The position numbers and the translations under genes are program-made. The notes under the pieces are model-generated. The model saw only the letters and a list, made by a program, of their open reading frames with translations. It made no database searches and was not told the DNA's origin. A DNA stretch of 40,499 nt from Microcaldota archaeon (GTDB lineage Archaea; Micrarchaeota; Micrarchaeia; Micrarchaeales; CABMGC01), in the NCBI GenBank assembly GCA_021848025.1, contig JAJZND010000015.1, forward strand, positions 73,310 to 113,808, written 5' to 3'. Each line of letters opens with the position of its first letter. Positions within the stretch are counted from its first letter, which is position 1. Shown piece by piece: positions 16,603 through 25,205 of this stretch.

Positions 16603-18783
16603 ATGAAGTACATAATAGTGTCTAACAGGCTCCCGCTCTCTTTTACGAAAGATGAAGACGGAAAGATCAAAGCAACAGAGAATGCGGGAGGCCTTGCCTC
16701 TGGGATGAAGTCGTACCTCAACGCGGTAGGAAATAACAATTACATATGGATAGGATGGCCAGGAAGCATATTCGAAGACAAAAGGGAGATGGATTCGGTC
16801 AGCAAGAAGGCAAATGAGATGAAAGTAGTGCCAGTGTTCCTTGACAAGGAAACCTATGAAAGATTCTATAATGGTTTTTGCAATACAACGATATACCCAC
16901 TATTCCATTACTTTACCAATTACGTGAAGTATGATGATCTTGACTGGGATACATATAAGAAAGCAAACGGGCTCTTCAAGGATGCAATTTTGAAAGTGGC
17001 GAAGCCTGGCGATACCGTATGGATACATGACTATCAGCTCATGCTAGTCCCTGCAATGCTAAGAGCAAGCGGACTTGATGTAAACATAGGCTTCTTTCTG
17101 CATATCCCGTTCCCATCGTATGAAATATTCCGCCTTCTTCCAAGTACGTGGGGGAAGGAGCTCCTGAGCGGAACGCTTGGTGCAGATCTAATAGGATTCC
17201 ACACATATGACTACATGCAGGACTTTCTTACTTGCGTATCAAGATTGCTGGGATATGAAAGCAGGATGGGCTATCTTGAGGGGCAAGACGCCAGGATTAA
17301 GCGCGTCGATACATTTCCGATGGGTATAGATTTCAAAAGGTTCCAGAAGAGTGTCCGTTCGCCAGAAGTTATGGCAGAAAGGGATAAATTGCTAAGCACC
17401 TTCTCCGGACAGACAGTGATATTCTCCATTGACAGGCTCGACTATACAAAGGGCATTATCAACAGGCTGGAAGGCTATGAGCTCTTCTTAGAAAAGAATC
17501 AGCATCAGCGTGGAAAAGTGATTCTTGTGCTTGTTGTTGTTCCCTCGCGCAGCGACATTAAGGAATATCAAAAGATGAAAGTGGCTATAGATGAGAAAGT
17601 AGGCCTGATAAACGGCAAGTTCGGATCAATAAGCTGGACCCCGATACTATATCAATACCGATTTATCAACACTGAGATGCTTCTTGCACTATACGATATC
17701 TCGCAGATAGCGCTCATAACTCCATTGCGTGACGGCATGAATCTTGTTGCTAAGGAGTACGTGGCAAGTAAGGTAGATTCTCCAGGAATATTAATACTAA
17801 GCGGCATGGCAGGCGCCGCCAAAGAGCTTGGAGATGCAGTTATAGTAAATCCATACCACCCCAAAGACATCTGCGCGGCCATTGAAAAAGCGTTCGAGAT
17901 GCCCAAAGAAGAGCAGTTACAGCGCATAGCTTCGATGCAGGAGAGGCTCAAGTCCTATGACATAGTCAAGTGGGGCAATGATTTCATAAAAGAGCTTGAC
18001 GGGCTTAAGGAAATGCAGGAGATCTTCGATGCCAAGCTACTCGGCAAAAATGAGGAAACACTATTGACTGATTACAGGAAAGCCAAGAAAACGCTCATAC
18101 TCTTGGACTATGACGGAGTGCTGGTGCCCTTGATTGACGATCCGCGCAAAGCAGCCCCATCTAAACAGGTATTGGCGCTGCTTAAATCACTGAGCAAGAA
18201 CAACGAGGTAGTAGTAATAAGCGGCAGGGATAAGACCATACTGGACAAGTGGTTCAACGGACTTGACATCTCTCTTGTAGCAGAGCACGGCGTCCTGGTG
18301 AAGAACAAAGGATCTGACTGGAATTTCCTGCGCCCCCTCACAACAACATGGAAATCAAGGATTATGCCAATACTGAAGGACTATATGGACAGACTTCCAG
18401 GCTCATATATAGAGGAAAAGGAATTTTCACTGGTATGGCATTACAGGAAAGCAGAGTCAGAATTTGCTTCGCTCAGAGCCGAAGAACTCTTCGACAGCCT
18501 TAGCAAATTTACCTCAAATGCAGACGTGCAGGTATACAAAGGCAATAAAATGATAGAGATTAAGAATTCAGGCGCAGACAAAGGAATCGCAGCAACATAT
18601 TTCGTAAACAAGATTAACCCTGATTTCATATTAGCACTTGGGGATGATTATACTGACGAGGACATGTTCAGGCTTCTTCCCAAAGACGCATATACTATAA
18701 GGGTGGGGATGTTTCAGTCGTATGCCCGGTATAATCTACGCGATAATGCAGAAGCCCTGCACCTTTTAAGCAAGCTTTGTTAA
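16603..18783 (+). CDS. otsA-otsB: Bifunctional trehalose-6-phosphate synthase/phosphatase
   Basis: Makes trehalose: the GT20 half joins UDP-glucose (or another NDP-glucose) to glucose 6-phosphate, and the HAD half removes the phosphate. The synthase part (about 1-475) shows VSNRLPLS, GWPG, HDYQLMLVPAMLR, HIPFPSYEIFRLLPS, DRLDYTKGI and LRDGMNLVAKEY. The phosphatase part (about 500-725) shows the nucleophile motif LDYDGVLVPL, VISGRD and GDDYTDEDMF. All catalytic residues I can check are present. The frame opens at GTG 16594, but ATG 16603 gives the standard start MKYIIVSNRLPL. A TATA-like TTTTTATT lies at about 16557-16564. Trehalose likely protects against osmotic, heat or acid stress. Confidence 0.95.
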   Translation: MKYIIVSNRLPLSFTKDEDGKIKATENAGGLASGMKSYLNAVGNNNYIWIGWPGSIFEDKREMDSVSKKANEMKVVPVFLDKETYERFYNGFCNTTIYPLFHYFTNYVKYDDLDWDTYKKANGLFKDAILKVAKPGDTVWIHDYQLMLVPAMLRASGLDVNIGFFLHIPFPSYEIFRLLPSTWGKELLSGTLGADLIGFHTYDYMQDFLTCVSRLLGYESRMGYLEGQDARIKRVDTFPMGIDFKRFQKSVRSPEVMAERDKLLSTFSGQTVIFSIDRLDYTKGIINRLEGYELFLEKNQHQRGKVILVLVVVPSRSDIKEYQKMKVAIDEKVGLINGKFGSISWTPILYQYRFINTEMLLALYDISQIALITPLRDGMNLVAKEYVASKVDSPGILILSGMAGAAKELGDAVIVNPYHPKDICAAIEKAFEMPKEEQLQRIASMQERLKSYDIVKWGNDFIKELDGLKEMQEIFDAKLLGKNEETLLTDYRKAKKTLILLDYDGVLVPLIDDPRKAAPSKQVLALLKSLSKNNEVVVISGRDKTILDKWFNGLDISLVAEHGVLVKNKGSDWNFLRPLTTTWKSRIMPILKDYMDRLPGSYIEEKEFSLVWHYRKAESEFASLRAEELFDSLSKFTSNADVQVYKGNKMIEIKNSGADKGIAATYFVNKINPDFILALGDDYTDEDMFRLLPKDAYTIRVGMFQSYARYNLRDNAEALHLLSKLC

Positions 18784-18837
18784 TGGGATATATTGACAAG
18801 GCAAAGAAGTTACTCCATCTGTTATCCTGGTTATCCG

Positions 18838-18856
18838 CCTCTTGTTGAGGTAATTT
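18838..18856 (+). terminator. Weak hairpin with T-rich tail after the trehalose gene
   Basis: CCTC/GAGG with a 5-nt loop, followed by TAATTTTC. The stem is only 4 bp, so this is a tentative terminator. Confidence 0.2.
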
Positions 18857-18936
18857 TCAAAACAGATTTCCTAAGCACTAACTGCAGATGCCAACTTCCT
18901 GATTAACTTATGCTTGCTTTTAGCTTTTGCAGTTGC

Positions 18937-18943
18937 ATATATA
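18937..18943 (+). promoter_or_regulatory. TATA box for gnd
   Basis: ATATATA about 40-46 nt upstream of the ATG at 18983, followed by the ribosome-binding site GGGAG at 18973-18977. Confidence 0.45.
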
Positions 18944-18982
18944 GAGAAATACTGATATGTAATATAGTACTTGGGAGATCTG

Positions 18983-19891
18983 ATGTCTTCAAAAGAAGTG
19001 GGCATAGTCGGTTTGGGAAAGATGGGCAAGAACATTGCCCTTCAAATGCTTTCCAAAGGATATCTAGTCGTAGCATACAACAGGTCCGTAGGACCGGTTA
19101 ACGAGGTGGCGGCTAGAGGCGCAAGAGCAACAGGGTCAGTAAAAGAGCTTGTAGAGGCGCTTATGAAGCCAAGGACGGTATGGTTCATGCTTACGTCAGG
19201 AGAAGTTACCTCAGAAGCAATAAGAGAAGCCTCCAAGTACATGGAGAATGGGGACACTATTATAGACGGCGGCAACACGAATTACAAGGAGTCCATATCC
19301 TTGGGTCATGAGCTGAATAAGAAGGGCATAAACTACCTTGATGCCGGCTGCAGCGGCGGGCCTTCCGGAGCCCTCAATGGCATGTGCATAATGATTGGTG
19401 GCAGGAAGGAAGCATTCGAAACCCACAAAGATTTATTCAGGGACCTTAGTGTGCCAAATGGCTACATATACACTGGGGAGAGCGGCTCAGGCCATTTTAC
19501 TAAAATGGTACATAATGCCATAGAGTACGGCATGATGGAGTCGATAGGCGAGGGCCTTGAGCTTGTTAAGGAGGGTCCATATAAGGATGTTGACATAGCC
19601 GGCCTATGCAGGCTCTGGAACAACGGCTCGGTAATACGGGGGTACTTGATAGAGCTCGTCGCAAGGGCCCTTGAGAAAGATCCGAAGCTTTCAGATATCG
19701 CCCCATATGTTGATGACAATGGCGAAGGCAGATGGGCTGTTCAGGCCGCGGTAGAATATGGCATACCATTCAATGCCATAAGCAATTCGCTGTACGAACG
19801 CTTCAGCTCGCGATCAGAAAAGAAATATGGCAAGCGCGTCCTTGCTGCATTAAGGCATGAGTTCGGAGGCCACGACGTAAAGAAGGAATGA
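18983..19891 (+). CDS. gnd: 6-phosphogluconate dehydrogenase (decarboxylating), short form
   Basis: Oxidatively decarboxylates 6-phosphogluconate to ribulose 5-phosphate with reduction of NAD(P). Seen are the Rossmann motif GIVGLGKMGKNIA, DGGNTNYKES, DAGCSGGPSGA, and KMVHNAIEYGMMESIGEG with the catalytic Lys. About 302 aa is the length of the short GndA/YqeC-type enzymes. The frame opens at TTG 18971, but ATG 18983 has GGGAG 5 nt upstream. The Gfo/Idh oxidoreductase starts 4 nt after its stop, so the two are co-transcribed. An oxidative pentose phosphate enzyme is uncommon in archaea. Confidence 0.94.
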   Translation: MSSKEVGIVGLGKMGKNIALQMLSKGYLVVAYNRSVGPVNEVAARGARATGSVKELVEALMKPRTVWFMLTSGEVTSEAIREASKYMENGDTIIDGGNTNYKESISLGHELNKKGINYLDAGCSGGPSGALNGMCIMIGGRKEAFETHKDLFRDLSVPNGYIYTGESGSGHFTKMVHNAIEYGMMESIGEGLELVKEGPYKDVDIAGLCRLWNNGSVIRGYLIELVARALEKDPKLSDIAPYVDDNGEGRWAVQAAVEYGIPFNAISNSLYERFSSRSEKKYGKRVLAALRHEFGGHDVKKE

Positions 19892-19895
19892 CAAA

Positions 19896-21023
19896 ATGCC
19901 TTACAACCTTGGTATAATAGGGATAGGCCACTGGTTTGAGAGGCTTTATGAGGGGATACTTAAATCAGAAGCCATAACCTTAAAGCACGCGGCAAGCGCC
20001 AGCGGATATGAACTTAAAAAAGAGCAGCTAAAGAGAATAGGGATAAGCGAGGATGACTATTATCGTATAGACGGCTCAAATCCAATACCCTCTGCATTCT
20101 TCAATGGTATAGATGTTGTGCACATCTCCGATCCAAATGAATTCCATGCAGAACAGACCCTTCAATCTCTGTCAAATGGAAAGGTTACGATAACCGAAAA
20201 AACATTTGGCATAAACAGGGCAGAATTCGAGAAAGTCGCATCGTACATAAGCAAGAACAAACTCGAGAACAAAGCATATCTCCACTTGCATTATGCCCAT
20301 AAATTGTTGACCATATATCTGCCTGACATGCTAGAAAAATTCGTGAACAGATACGGAAAAATAGTCTCTTCATCAGCCACCTTTTTCGAGGCGCCGCCCC
20401 AGGAAGTACATAAACGAAGATTGTGGCTGTTTTCACCTAACAACGGGGGATTATTTATGGACTGGATCCATCCCTTCGAGGTATACTACAAAGGCGCCTC
20501 AGCTACAGATATGAATATCACCGAAGCGACTAATTATTCAGTAGATTATTCATACGGCACGGTGCATCCTACCGGGGTACACGCAGTTATATCCCTGAAG
20601 GGAAACCATTTTGCACACGGCGCAGCCGCGCATATACGTATAGCAAAAGGAATAAGGCCGGAGTATCAGAAGGAGATGATGCGGTTTATTTTCGAAGGAG
20701 ATCAATGCCTAGACCTATCATTCATGCATTCGGAGGTGGAGTTCATAACAAACCAGAGAGGCATGTGGGAGCTGCGCGATGTTGTCGATGGAAAGGTGAT
20801 AGATTCAGCGTGTCCAAGAGGACCAACCTCCTCCGATATCCTTGTAAATGACATGGTTGCCCTATGCAGCGGAGTGAACCAGGGATTTAGCCTGGTCGAT
20901 CTGAAAGCCATCTTCGACCCCCAATGGCGATACCAAGACAAGTTTGCTTCAGAAGCTGTTGTAAACGACATGGCGAGGGTAAACAAATTCGTGAAGGACG
21001 GGCTTGAAAACAGCACAGGATGA
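19896..21023 (+). CDS. Gfo/Idh/MocA-family oxidoreductase
   Basis: NAD(P)-dependent sugar dehydrogenase family. The N-terminal Rossmann start is LGIIGIGHWFERLYEG; VVHISDPNEFHAEQTLQSLSNGK and TEKTFGI match the usual strand plus EKP-type motif (here EKT). The C-terminal part has the expected beta-sheet domain with HLHYAHKLLT and WIHPFEVYY, where the His residues may be catalytic. It is translated right after gnd (4-nt gap). The context makes oxidation of glucose 6-phosphate or glucose, supplying gluconate or its phosphate, an attractive role, but the family is broad and the substrate is not shown by the sequence. Confidence 0.88.
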   Translation: MPYNLGIIGIGHWFERLYEGILKSEAITLKHAASASGYELKKEQLKRIGISEDDYYRIDGSNPIPSAFFNGIDVVHISDPNEFHAEQTLQSLSNGKVTITEKTFGINRAEFEKVASYISKNKLENKAYLHLHYAHKLLTIYLPDMLEKFVNRYGKIVSSSATFFEAPPQEVHKRRLWLFSPNNGGLFMDWIHPFEVYYKGASATDMNITEATNYSVDYSYGTVHPTGVHAVISLKGNHFAHGAAAHIRIAKGIRPEYQKEMMRFIFEGDQCLDLSFMHSEVEFITNQRGMWELRDVVDGKVIDSACPRGPTSSDILVNDMVALCSGVNQGFSLVDLKAIFDPQWRYQDKFASEAVVNDMARVNKFVKDGLENSTG

Positions 21024-21148
21024 CCATACTACACCCAAAACTTCCAGATATCCATAATCAAGCAGCCTCTAGGAAATCCGCCCGGATAAGCGAGCTTTTA
21101 AATAATTAAATAAGTTACGCTATATAGTGTATAAACTAGGGGAAATTT

Positions 21149-21835
21149 TTGCAGAACCAATATGCAGGAACAAGTGGGAGCAATAAGCGGGCAATATACC
21201 TGATAGTGTTAATTCTTGCCATAGTTGCAATATCGTGGCTATATTTCTCAAGCATTTCCACCTCTCCTCAGGCGACATCAATAGCCTCTACTACAATTCA
21301 ACAGAACTTTACAATAACGCAGTATACTACAATTCCATACACTGCTTTCACCACGGTTCCGGTGACCGTAAACAGCACAGTCCAGAATGCTACGTATATA
21401 TCACCTGTACAAGCCAGTGGAATACTCGGGGTAAATGGGTCTTACAGTGCGTCATTCGTCAGCCCAAGCGCGTTCATCAATGAAACAGATTCAGGTGGAG
21501 AGATAAACGTGAGCGGCGATGGCATTGCCTCGGTGTGGGAGTTTTACTATAACTACACAAATTCAACAGGGGTGCAGAGCCAGTTATATATGATTATGGT
21601 AAATGCACAGAATGCCAAAAAGCTGTACACCCAATCACTTTTTGGCACCTACGGCACTCTCGATTTCTATAACGCAACGTACGACGGGGCGTTATATTCG
21701 GAAGAAGCGAGCTCCTTTGTGATATGGAAAGGCAGCTACTTCGCAATTGTGAGCATCAATAATCCTATAGAAAATGCAAGCCTGAGTTACAACTCAATGC
21801 TTCAGGATGTAATCGGAGCCATGAACACTTCGTAG
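21149..21835 (+). CDS. Anchored surface protein with Ser/Thr-rich stalk, 228 aa
   Basis: Start is TTG at 21149 with AGGGGA about 8 nt upstream and a TATA-like TTTTAAATAATT at about 21096-21107. A short charged N-terminus (residues 1-14) is followed by one hydrophobic helix (about 15-33), a Ser/Thr-rich stalk (35-85), and an outside domain (about 88-228) with many N-X-S/T sites, aromatic-rich strands and the phrase GGEINVSGDGIASVW. The topology is N-in, C-out. I do not recognise the outside domain. Its build matches the protein at 34744-35502, although the domains are not obviously the same. Confidence 0.75.
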   Translation: MQNQYAGTSGSNKRAIYLIVLILAIVAISWLYFSSISTSPQATSIASTTIQQNFTITQYTTIPYTAFTTVPVTVNSTVQNATYISPVQASGILGVNGSYSASFVSPSAFINETDSGGEINVSGDGIASVWEFYYNYTNSTGVQSQLYMIMVNAQNAKKLYTQSLFGTYGTLDFYNATYDGALYSEEASSFVIWKGSYFAIVSINNPIENASLSYNSMLQDVIGAMNTS

Positions 21836-21843
21836 CTGAAAGA

Positions 21844-22377
21844 TCAGTAAGCGGAGGAATAAAGTTCCTTATTTATAAACGGTATCAGCGCGTTTATTAT
21901 CGGCTGCTCATTCAGCTGCATCCTTGTGATCCTTCCCTTGGTAAGATAACCTATTGCGCCGCCTTTCCTTTTTGTGTCTTTCATACCGGCCACTTGATCC
22001 GTCGCCTCGCCCAGAGCTATTCCAGTTCTGATCCGCTTCTCTATCTCAAGCGGCAGTTCAAAGAACGAAGATATCCCTACCCCCATTTTTCCATTCTTGT
22101 CTAATATGCATACAACTGAGAATGAGAAGAGGCGCGAGAAACGCCTTTCGATGCCCCCTTCTATCCCGACGAAAAGATCTGCACTCCCGGCATGTGAACT
22201 AAGCAGGCTCTTCGCCCTGTTCCTGGCGCCAAGGAAAGTTTCTTCTCCGAAGGGCTGTTCCGGCACTCCGGATGCTGCCTTCACGCCCTTAACGCTCACA
22301 TTCCTGAAGTATTTCGAAAACGCATTGTTTACTGCCTTTATCTTTGTAGGATTCGTTGAGGCTACGAGCACCTTCAT
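21844..22377 (-). CDS. yjjX: Inosine/xanthosine triphosphatase (YjjX family)
   Basis: Removes non-standard purine nucleotides (ITP, XTP) from the pool. Family segments: VLVASTNPTKIKAVNNAF at the start, GVPEQPFGEETFLGARNRA, ADLFVGIEGGIE, GEATDQVAG and KGGAIGYLTKG. The open frame runs back to 22431, inside secY, but the ATG at 22377 gives the usual start MKVLVASTNP and lies 10 nt after the secY stop. About 177 aa is the normal length. It is the last gene of the V4R-secY unit. It is a housekeeping link to the purine block upstream but not next to it. Confidence 0.93.
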   Translation of the reverse strand: MKVLVASTNPTKIKAVNNAFSKYFRNVSVKGVKAASGVPEQPFGEETFLGARNRAKSLLSSHAGSADLFVGIEGGIERRFSRLFSFSVVCILDKNGKMGVGISSFFELPLEIEKRIRTGIALGEATDQVAGMKDTKRKGGAIGYLTKGRITRMQLNEQPIINALIPFINKELYSSAY

Positions 22378-22387
22378 GAAACATCCA

Positions 22388-23872
22388 CTATTTAGGCCCG
22401 AGGAATCTGTTAAGCGCAGGATAGCCTTCAATCATGTTTTCATTCTCCATCTGCTGGTAAACCGCATACATGATTCCAGCTGTAAGCAGTATCCCCATGC
22501 CATTACCTATCGCTCCTGTAATGCTTGCTGCGGCAGCAAGGAGTGCGACAAAGATGCTGCCAAGCACAGTTATAGTCGGAAGGTACTTATTAAGCACGCT
22601 CTCAGTTATTCTCGGATCCCTCCTGAAACCAGGAATCTGGAAACCTACGTCCTGCAGCTGGCTGGCAACATTCTTTGGGCTCTGGCCTGTCATCTCTACC
22701 CAGAATCGCCCGAAGATAATGCACAGCACTATCAGTATTATCGTGTAAATAATGAAATGCTCCCACTCAGGTATAAGCAGAGGCTTTCCGCCCCAAGGCA
22801 TAAAGAGCTCGCTTGTCCGCGTTGAAAGGACCTGGAAGTAATTACTGTAATAATTGCTCTGACCACCCACCCCGCCATATAACGAAGCATAGGGGTAAAA
22901 CCCCAGAGGCTGCATCAGATATACAAGCCCACCTGAAAGAGTAGGCGTGCCAGTACTACCAGTGGTGTAATAAGCAAAGAAATGAACTAGCGGCGCAGCT
23001 GGGCCTGTAACGTTTGCAGCCACCCGTAACCATATGCCAAGGCTGACCGTCAGGGCGGTAGCCAGCACAACAGGCAGTACGCTGACATATAAGAACGCAA
23101 TAGGCAGCCTTCCGCCCCCGACACCCCTGAACTGACTAAACGAGAGCGGCAACTCCACCTTCATATCAAGCACATAAAGGCTGATGACAAGTATCAATAT
23201 TGTAAAAACAAGAGGCCCGAAGGCTTCGATAGCTCCGGCAAGGGCCCCGGAGCCATGCCCTGCTATTGCGCTTATTGCTTCGGGCACAAGTATGTTTGCA
23301 GTGCCTCCTACTATTGCAAATGCCACTCCGCCGGCTATGAAAAGGTTGATCCCTGAAGTTATGCCCCATTTTACCATGGCTTCGTCAAGGTAGACCACAA
23401 TAATGGCTCCAAGAGCAAGCTGGATAGCGATTATAATCAAGGGAAAGCCTGTGAGCGCAGTGACCGAGCCTGTATACGTGTATATGAAAGCTTCAACTAT
23501 TGCTATCACTATGGCTGCAAGTTTCTGTATGCCCTGGAACCTTCCCTTCTGCGCCGGATCATTAAGGTCCATTGTTATTATTCCGGCGCCATTGAGCAGC
23601 TGGAGTATTATGCTGGAAAGCACTATTGGCCCAATGCCTACTGTCATAAGCGTGCCAATCCTCGCTGCGAAGATTATGTTTATTATGGAAAATGATGGGT
23701 TATTAAGGAAGCTGCCCACATTAACGCCAAGTGCCGGCGTACTGAAGAGAGTGAAATATATGCCAAGTATTATGGCTGTCCACTTAAGCTTCTCCCGGAA
23801 AGAAAGTGCCTTTGCCGGCTTCTTTATACCGGGAACAAGGCTTAAGATAGGATCTAGCTTCTCAAGTCCCAT
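22388..23872 (-). CDS. secY: Protein translocase subunit SecY
   Basis: Forms the membrane channel for protein export and membrane insertion. About ten helices are seen; the protein opens with LDPILSLVPGIKKPAKALSF, the plug-region helix TLFSTPALGV comes next, then GSFLNNPSFS..IINIIFAARIGTLMTVGIGPIV with the conserved GIGPIV, and the C-terminal helix pair and tail. GGTG lies 5 nt before the ATG, an ideal ribosome-binding site here. Unusually for archaea it is not beside ribosomal proteins; its upstream partner is a V4R-domain gene 56 nt away. 494 aa is slightly long, mainly in the outside loops near 290-350. Confidence 0.95.
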   Translation of the reverse strand: MGLEKLDPILSLVPGIKKPAKALSFREKLKWTAIILGIYFTLFSTPALGVNVGSFLNNPSFSIINIIFAARIGTLMTVGIGPIVLSSIILQLLNGAGIITMDLNDPAQKGRFQGIQKLAAIVIAIVEAFIYTYTGSVTALTGFPLIIIAIQLALGAIIVVYLDEAMVKWGITSGINLFIAGGVAFAIVGGTANILVPEAISAIAGHGSGALAGAIEAFGPLVFTILILVISLYVLDMKVELPLSFSQFRGVGGGRLPIAFLYVSVLPVVLATALTVSLGIWLRVAANVTGPAAPLVHFFAYYTTGSTGTPTLSGGLVYLMQPLGFYPYASLYGGVGGQSNYYSNYFQVLSTRTSELFMPWGGKPLLIPEWEHFIIYTIILIVLCIIFGRFWVEMTGQSPKNVASQLQDVGFQIPGFRRDPRITESVLNKYLPTITVLGSIFVALLAAAASITGAIGNGMGILLTAGIMYAVYQQMENENMIEGYPALNRFLGPK

Positions 23873-23928
23873 AAGTGCACCATCTCTGCTGAATAGCAGC
23901 TCTTACCTCCTAACATCAAATTACTGTA

Positions 23929-25032
23929 TTATTGCAGTACCTTCATAGACCTAAAGTTTACCACATAAGTTTTGTCTCTCTCCAGTCTCTTTTCGATAGT
24001 TACTCCGGAATGGATCTTCTTCTCCACAAAACCCTCTAGCATCTTTGAAGACAGATCTACAAAACCATTGTTGGAATTGTAGTAATCATACTTTATAGAC
24101 AATACCTTTCTCCCCTTAATATTAATATTACTTTGCATTTTCACTCCGATACTGCATGCGAGCGCAAATATCTCATCTTCAAGTGCGACATGGCTGGATT
24201 TTTCCGCTGCAACCGAACCGAATGCAAAGAGAAGATCAGATACATTCTGTGCTATGGCATTTTTTGTTATAGGCATAATCGAGAGCGCCTCATACGGATT
24301 TCCGGCAGGCCCGTGTTCGGGGCATTTCAATGAATTAAAAGCCCGTGCAATCTGCATAAGTTCTTTGCTATAGAACTCATTTGATTCGGGATAGTTCACT
24401 GCAGGGGTTCCCGGCCTGGCCACGAATTCGCATCTCTCCGCACCGTTGAAGATACACTTCCTCTCTTCCACAAATGTGCCTAAGCCGGTCTTTTCGGAAA
24501 GGTACCCTGCTATTATTCCAGCCTCAAGCACATGGGCATTCATCTTTATATCCAGCCTGCTTCCGCTATTCTCTATAGCCCTTATAACAATCTCGTTGCC
24601 CATCGGATAGTAAAGCAGTTTGCCTATTCCGGCAAACTCCATCAGCTTGTCCATCCTGTCCGCACTTCCGCCTATCTTTTCAAATGCCATCTTTCCCAAG
24701 CTGTATCCATATTTATATCCGAATGATTTCATAGACGGAGCAGAATTGTAAATTATGAGGTGTATAGGAACGCAAGTATGCGTCTTCGCATCCCAATTTA
24801 TTGCCCTCTCCAGCAAAAAGTCCTCTACATCCGTGTAGCTGCCTGTTTCAGCCGCATGCTGACCGGAAAAAACATCCATGCCGCCTTTCTCCATAGGCGC
24901 ATTCTTTCTATCATGCCTCTTTGCCTTCTTTCCAGCTTCAGCTGCCTTCTCCTTCTCCGAAGCGCGCCTTTTCTGTTTCTGAGCCATTATGCGTGTTGCA
25001 TGTTTCTGGGTCTTTACCCTACTAGTCGCCAT
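23929..25032 (-). CDS. V4R-domain protein with a Lys/Arg-rich N-terminal tail
   Basis: Residues 1-50 are strongly basic and low in complexity (for example QKQKRRASEKEKAAEAGKKA), like a nucleic-acid or ribosome-binding tail. Residues about 90-215 match the V4R (4-vinyl reductase) small-molecule-binding fold: SFGYKYGYSLGKMAFEKIGG and AGIIAGYLSEKTG, then EERKCIFNGAERCEFVA with the typical C-x7-C end. The remaining part (about 215-367) is alpha/beta without a known motif. Known V4R domains occur in ligand-sensing regulators and BchJ-type proteins; no reductase partner is nearby. It precedes secY on the same strand by 56 nt. Function unknown. Confidence 0.82.
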   Translation of the reverse strand: MATSRVKTQKHATRIMAQKQKRRASEKEKAAEAGKKAKRHDRKNAPMEKGGMDVFSGQHAAETGSYTDVEDFLLERAINWDAKTHTCVPIHLIIYNSAPSMKSFGYKYGYSLGKMAFEKIGGSADRMDKLMEFAGIGKLLYYPMGNEIVIRAIENSGSRLDIKMNAHVLEAGIIAGYLSEKTGLGTFVEERKCIFNGAERCEFVARPGTPAVNYPESNEFYSKELMQIARAFNSLKCPEHGPAGNPYEALSIMPITKNAIAQNVSDLLFAFGSVAAEKSSHVALEDEIFALACSIGVKMQSNINIKGRKVLSIKYDYYNSNNGFVDLSSKMLEGFVEKKIHSGVTIEKRLERDKTYVVNFRSMKVLQ

Positions 25033-25173
25033 GATGCCACCGATCGCCGGAGATAATTTAGATGATAAGTTTTAAAATTGTTCTTAACGTTTCTAATGCC
25101 GCAAAGTCAATGTTGTAGTAAGGCGGGCTTCCTGATCCGACAGTCCGCCGGGATGCGAAGAAATGCGGAAAGC

Positions 25174-25181
25174 TTTATATA
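25174..25181 (+). promoter_or_regulatory. TATA box for the ABC transporter genes
   Basis: TTTATATA ends 24 nt before the ATG at 25206, a spacing that suggests a leaderless transcript. Confidence 0.6.
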
Positions 25182-25205
25182 CTGCTGAAAATCATTTCTG
25201 TTATA

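Noticed and set aside
22097-22825. Long plus-strand frame (242 aa) across the YjjX and SecY genes
   Set aside because: It is the complement of two clear minus-strand genes; the translation has Cys- and Arg-rich, chance-like composition.
23403-23948. Plus-strand frame of 181 aa opposite SecY
   Set aside because: It covers the secY start on the other strand; hydrophobicity comes from mirrored SecY codons.
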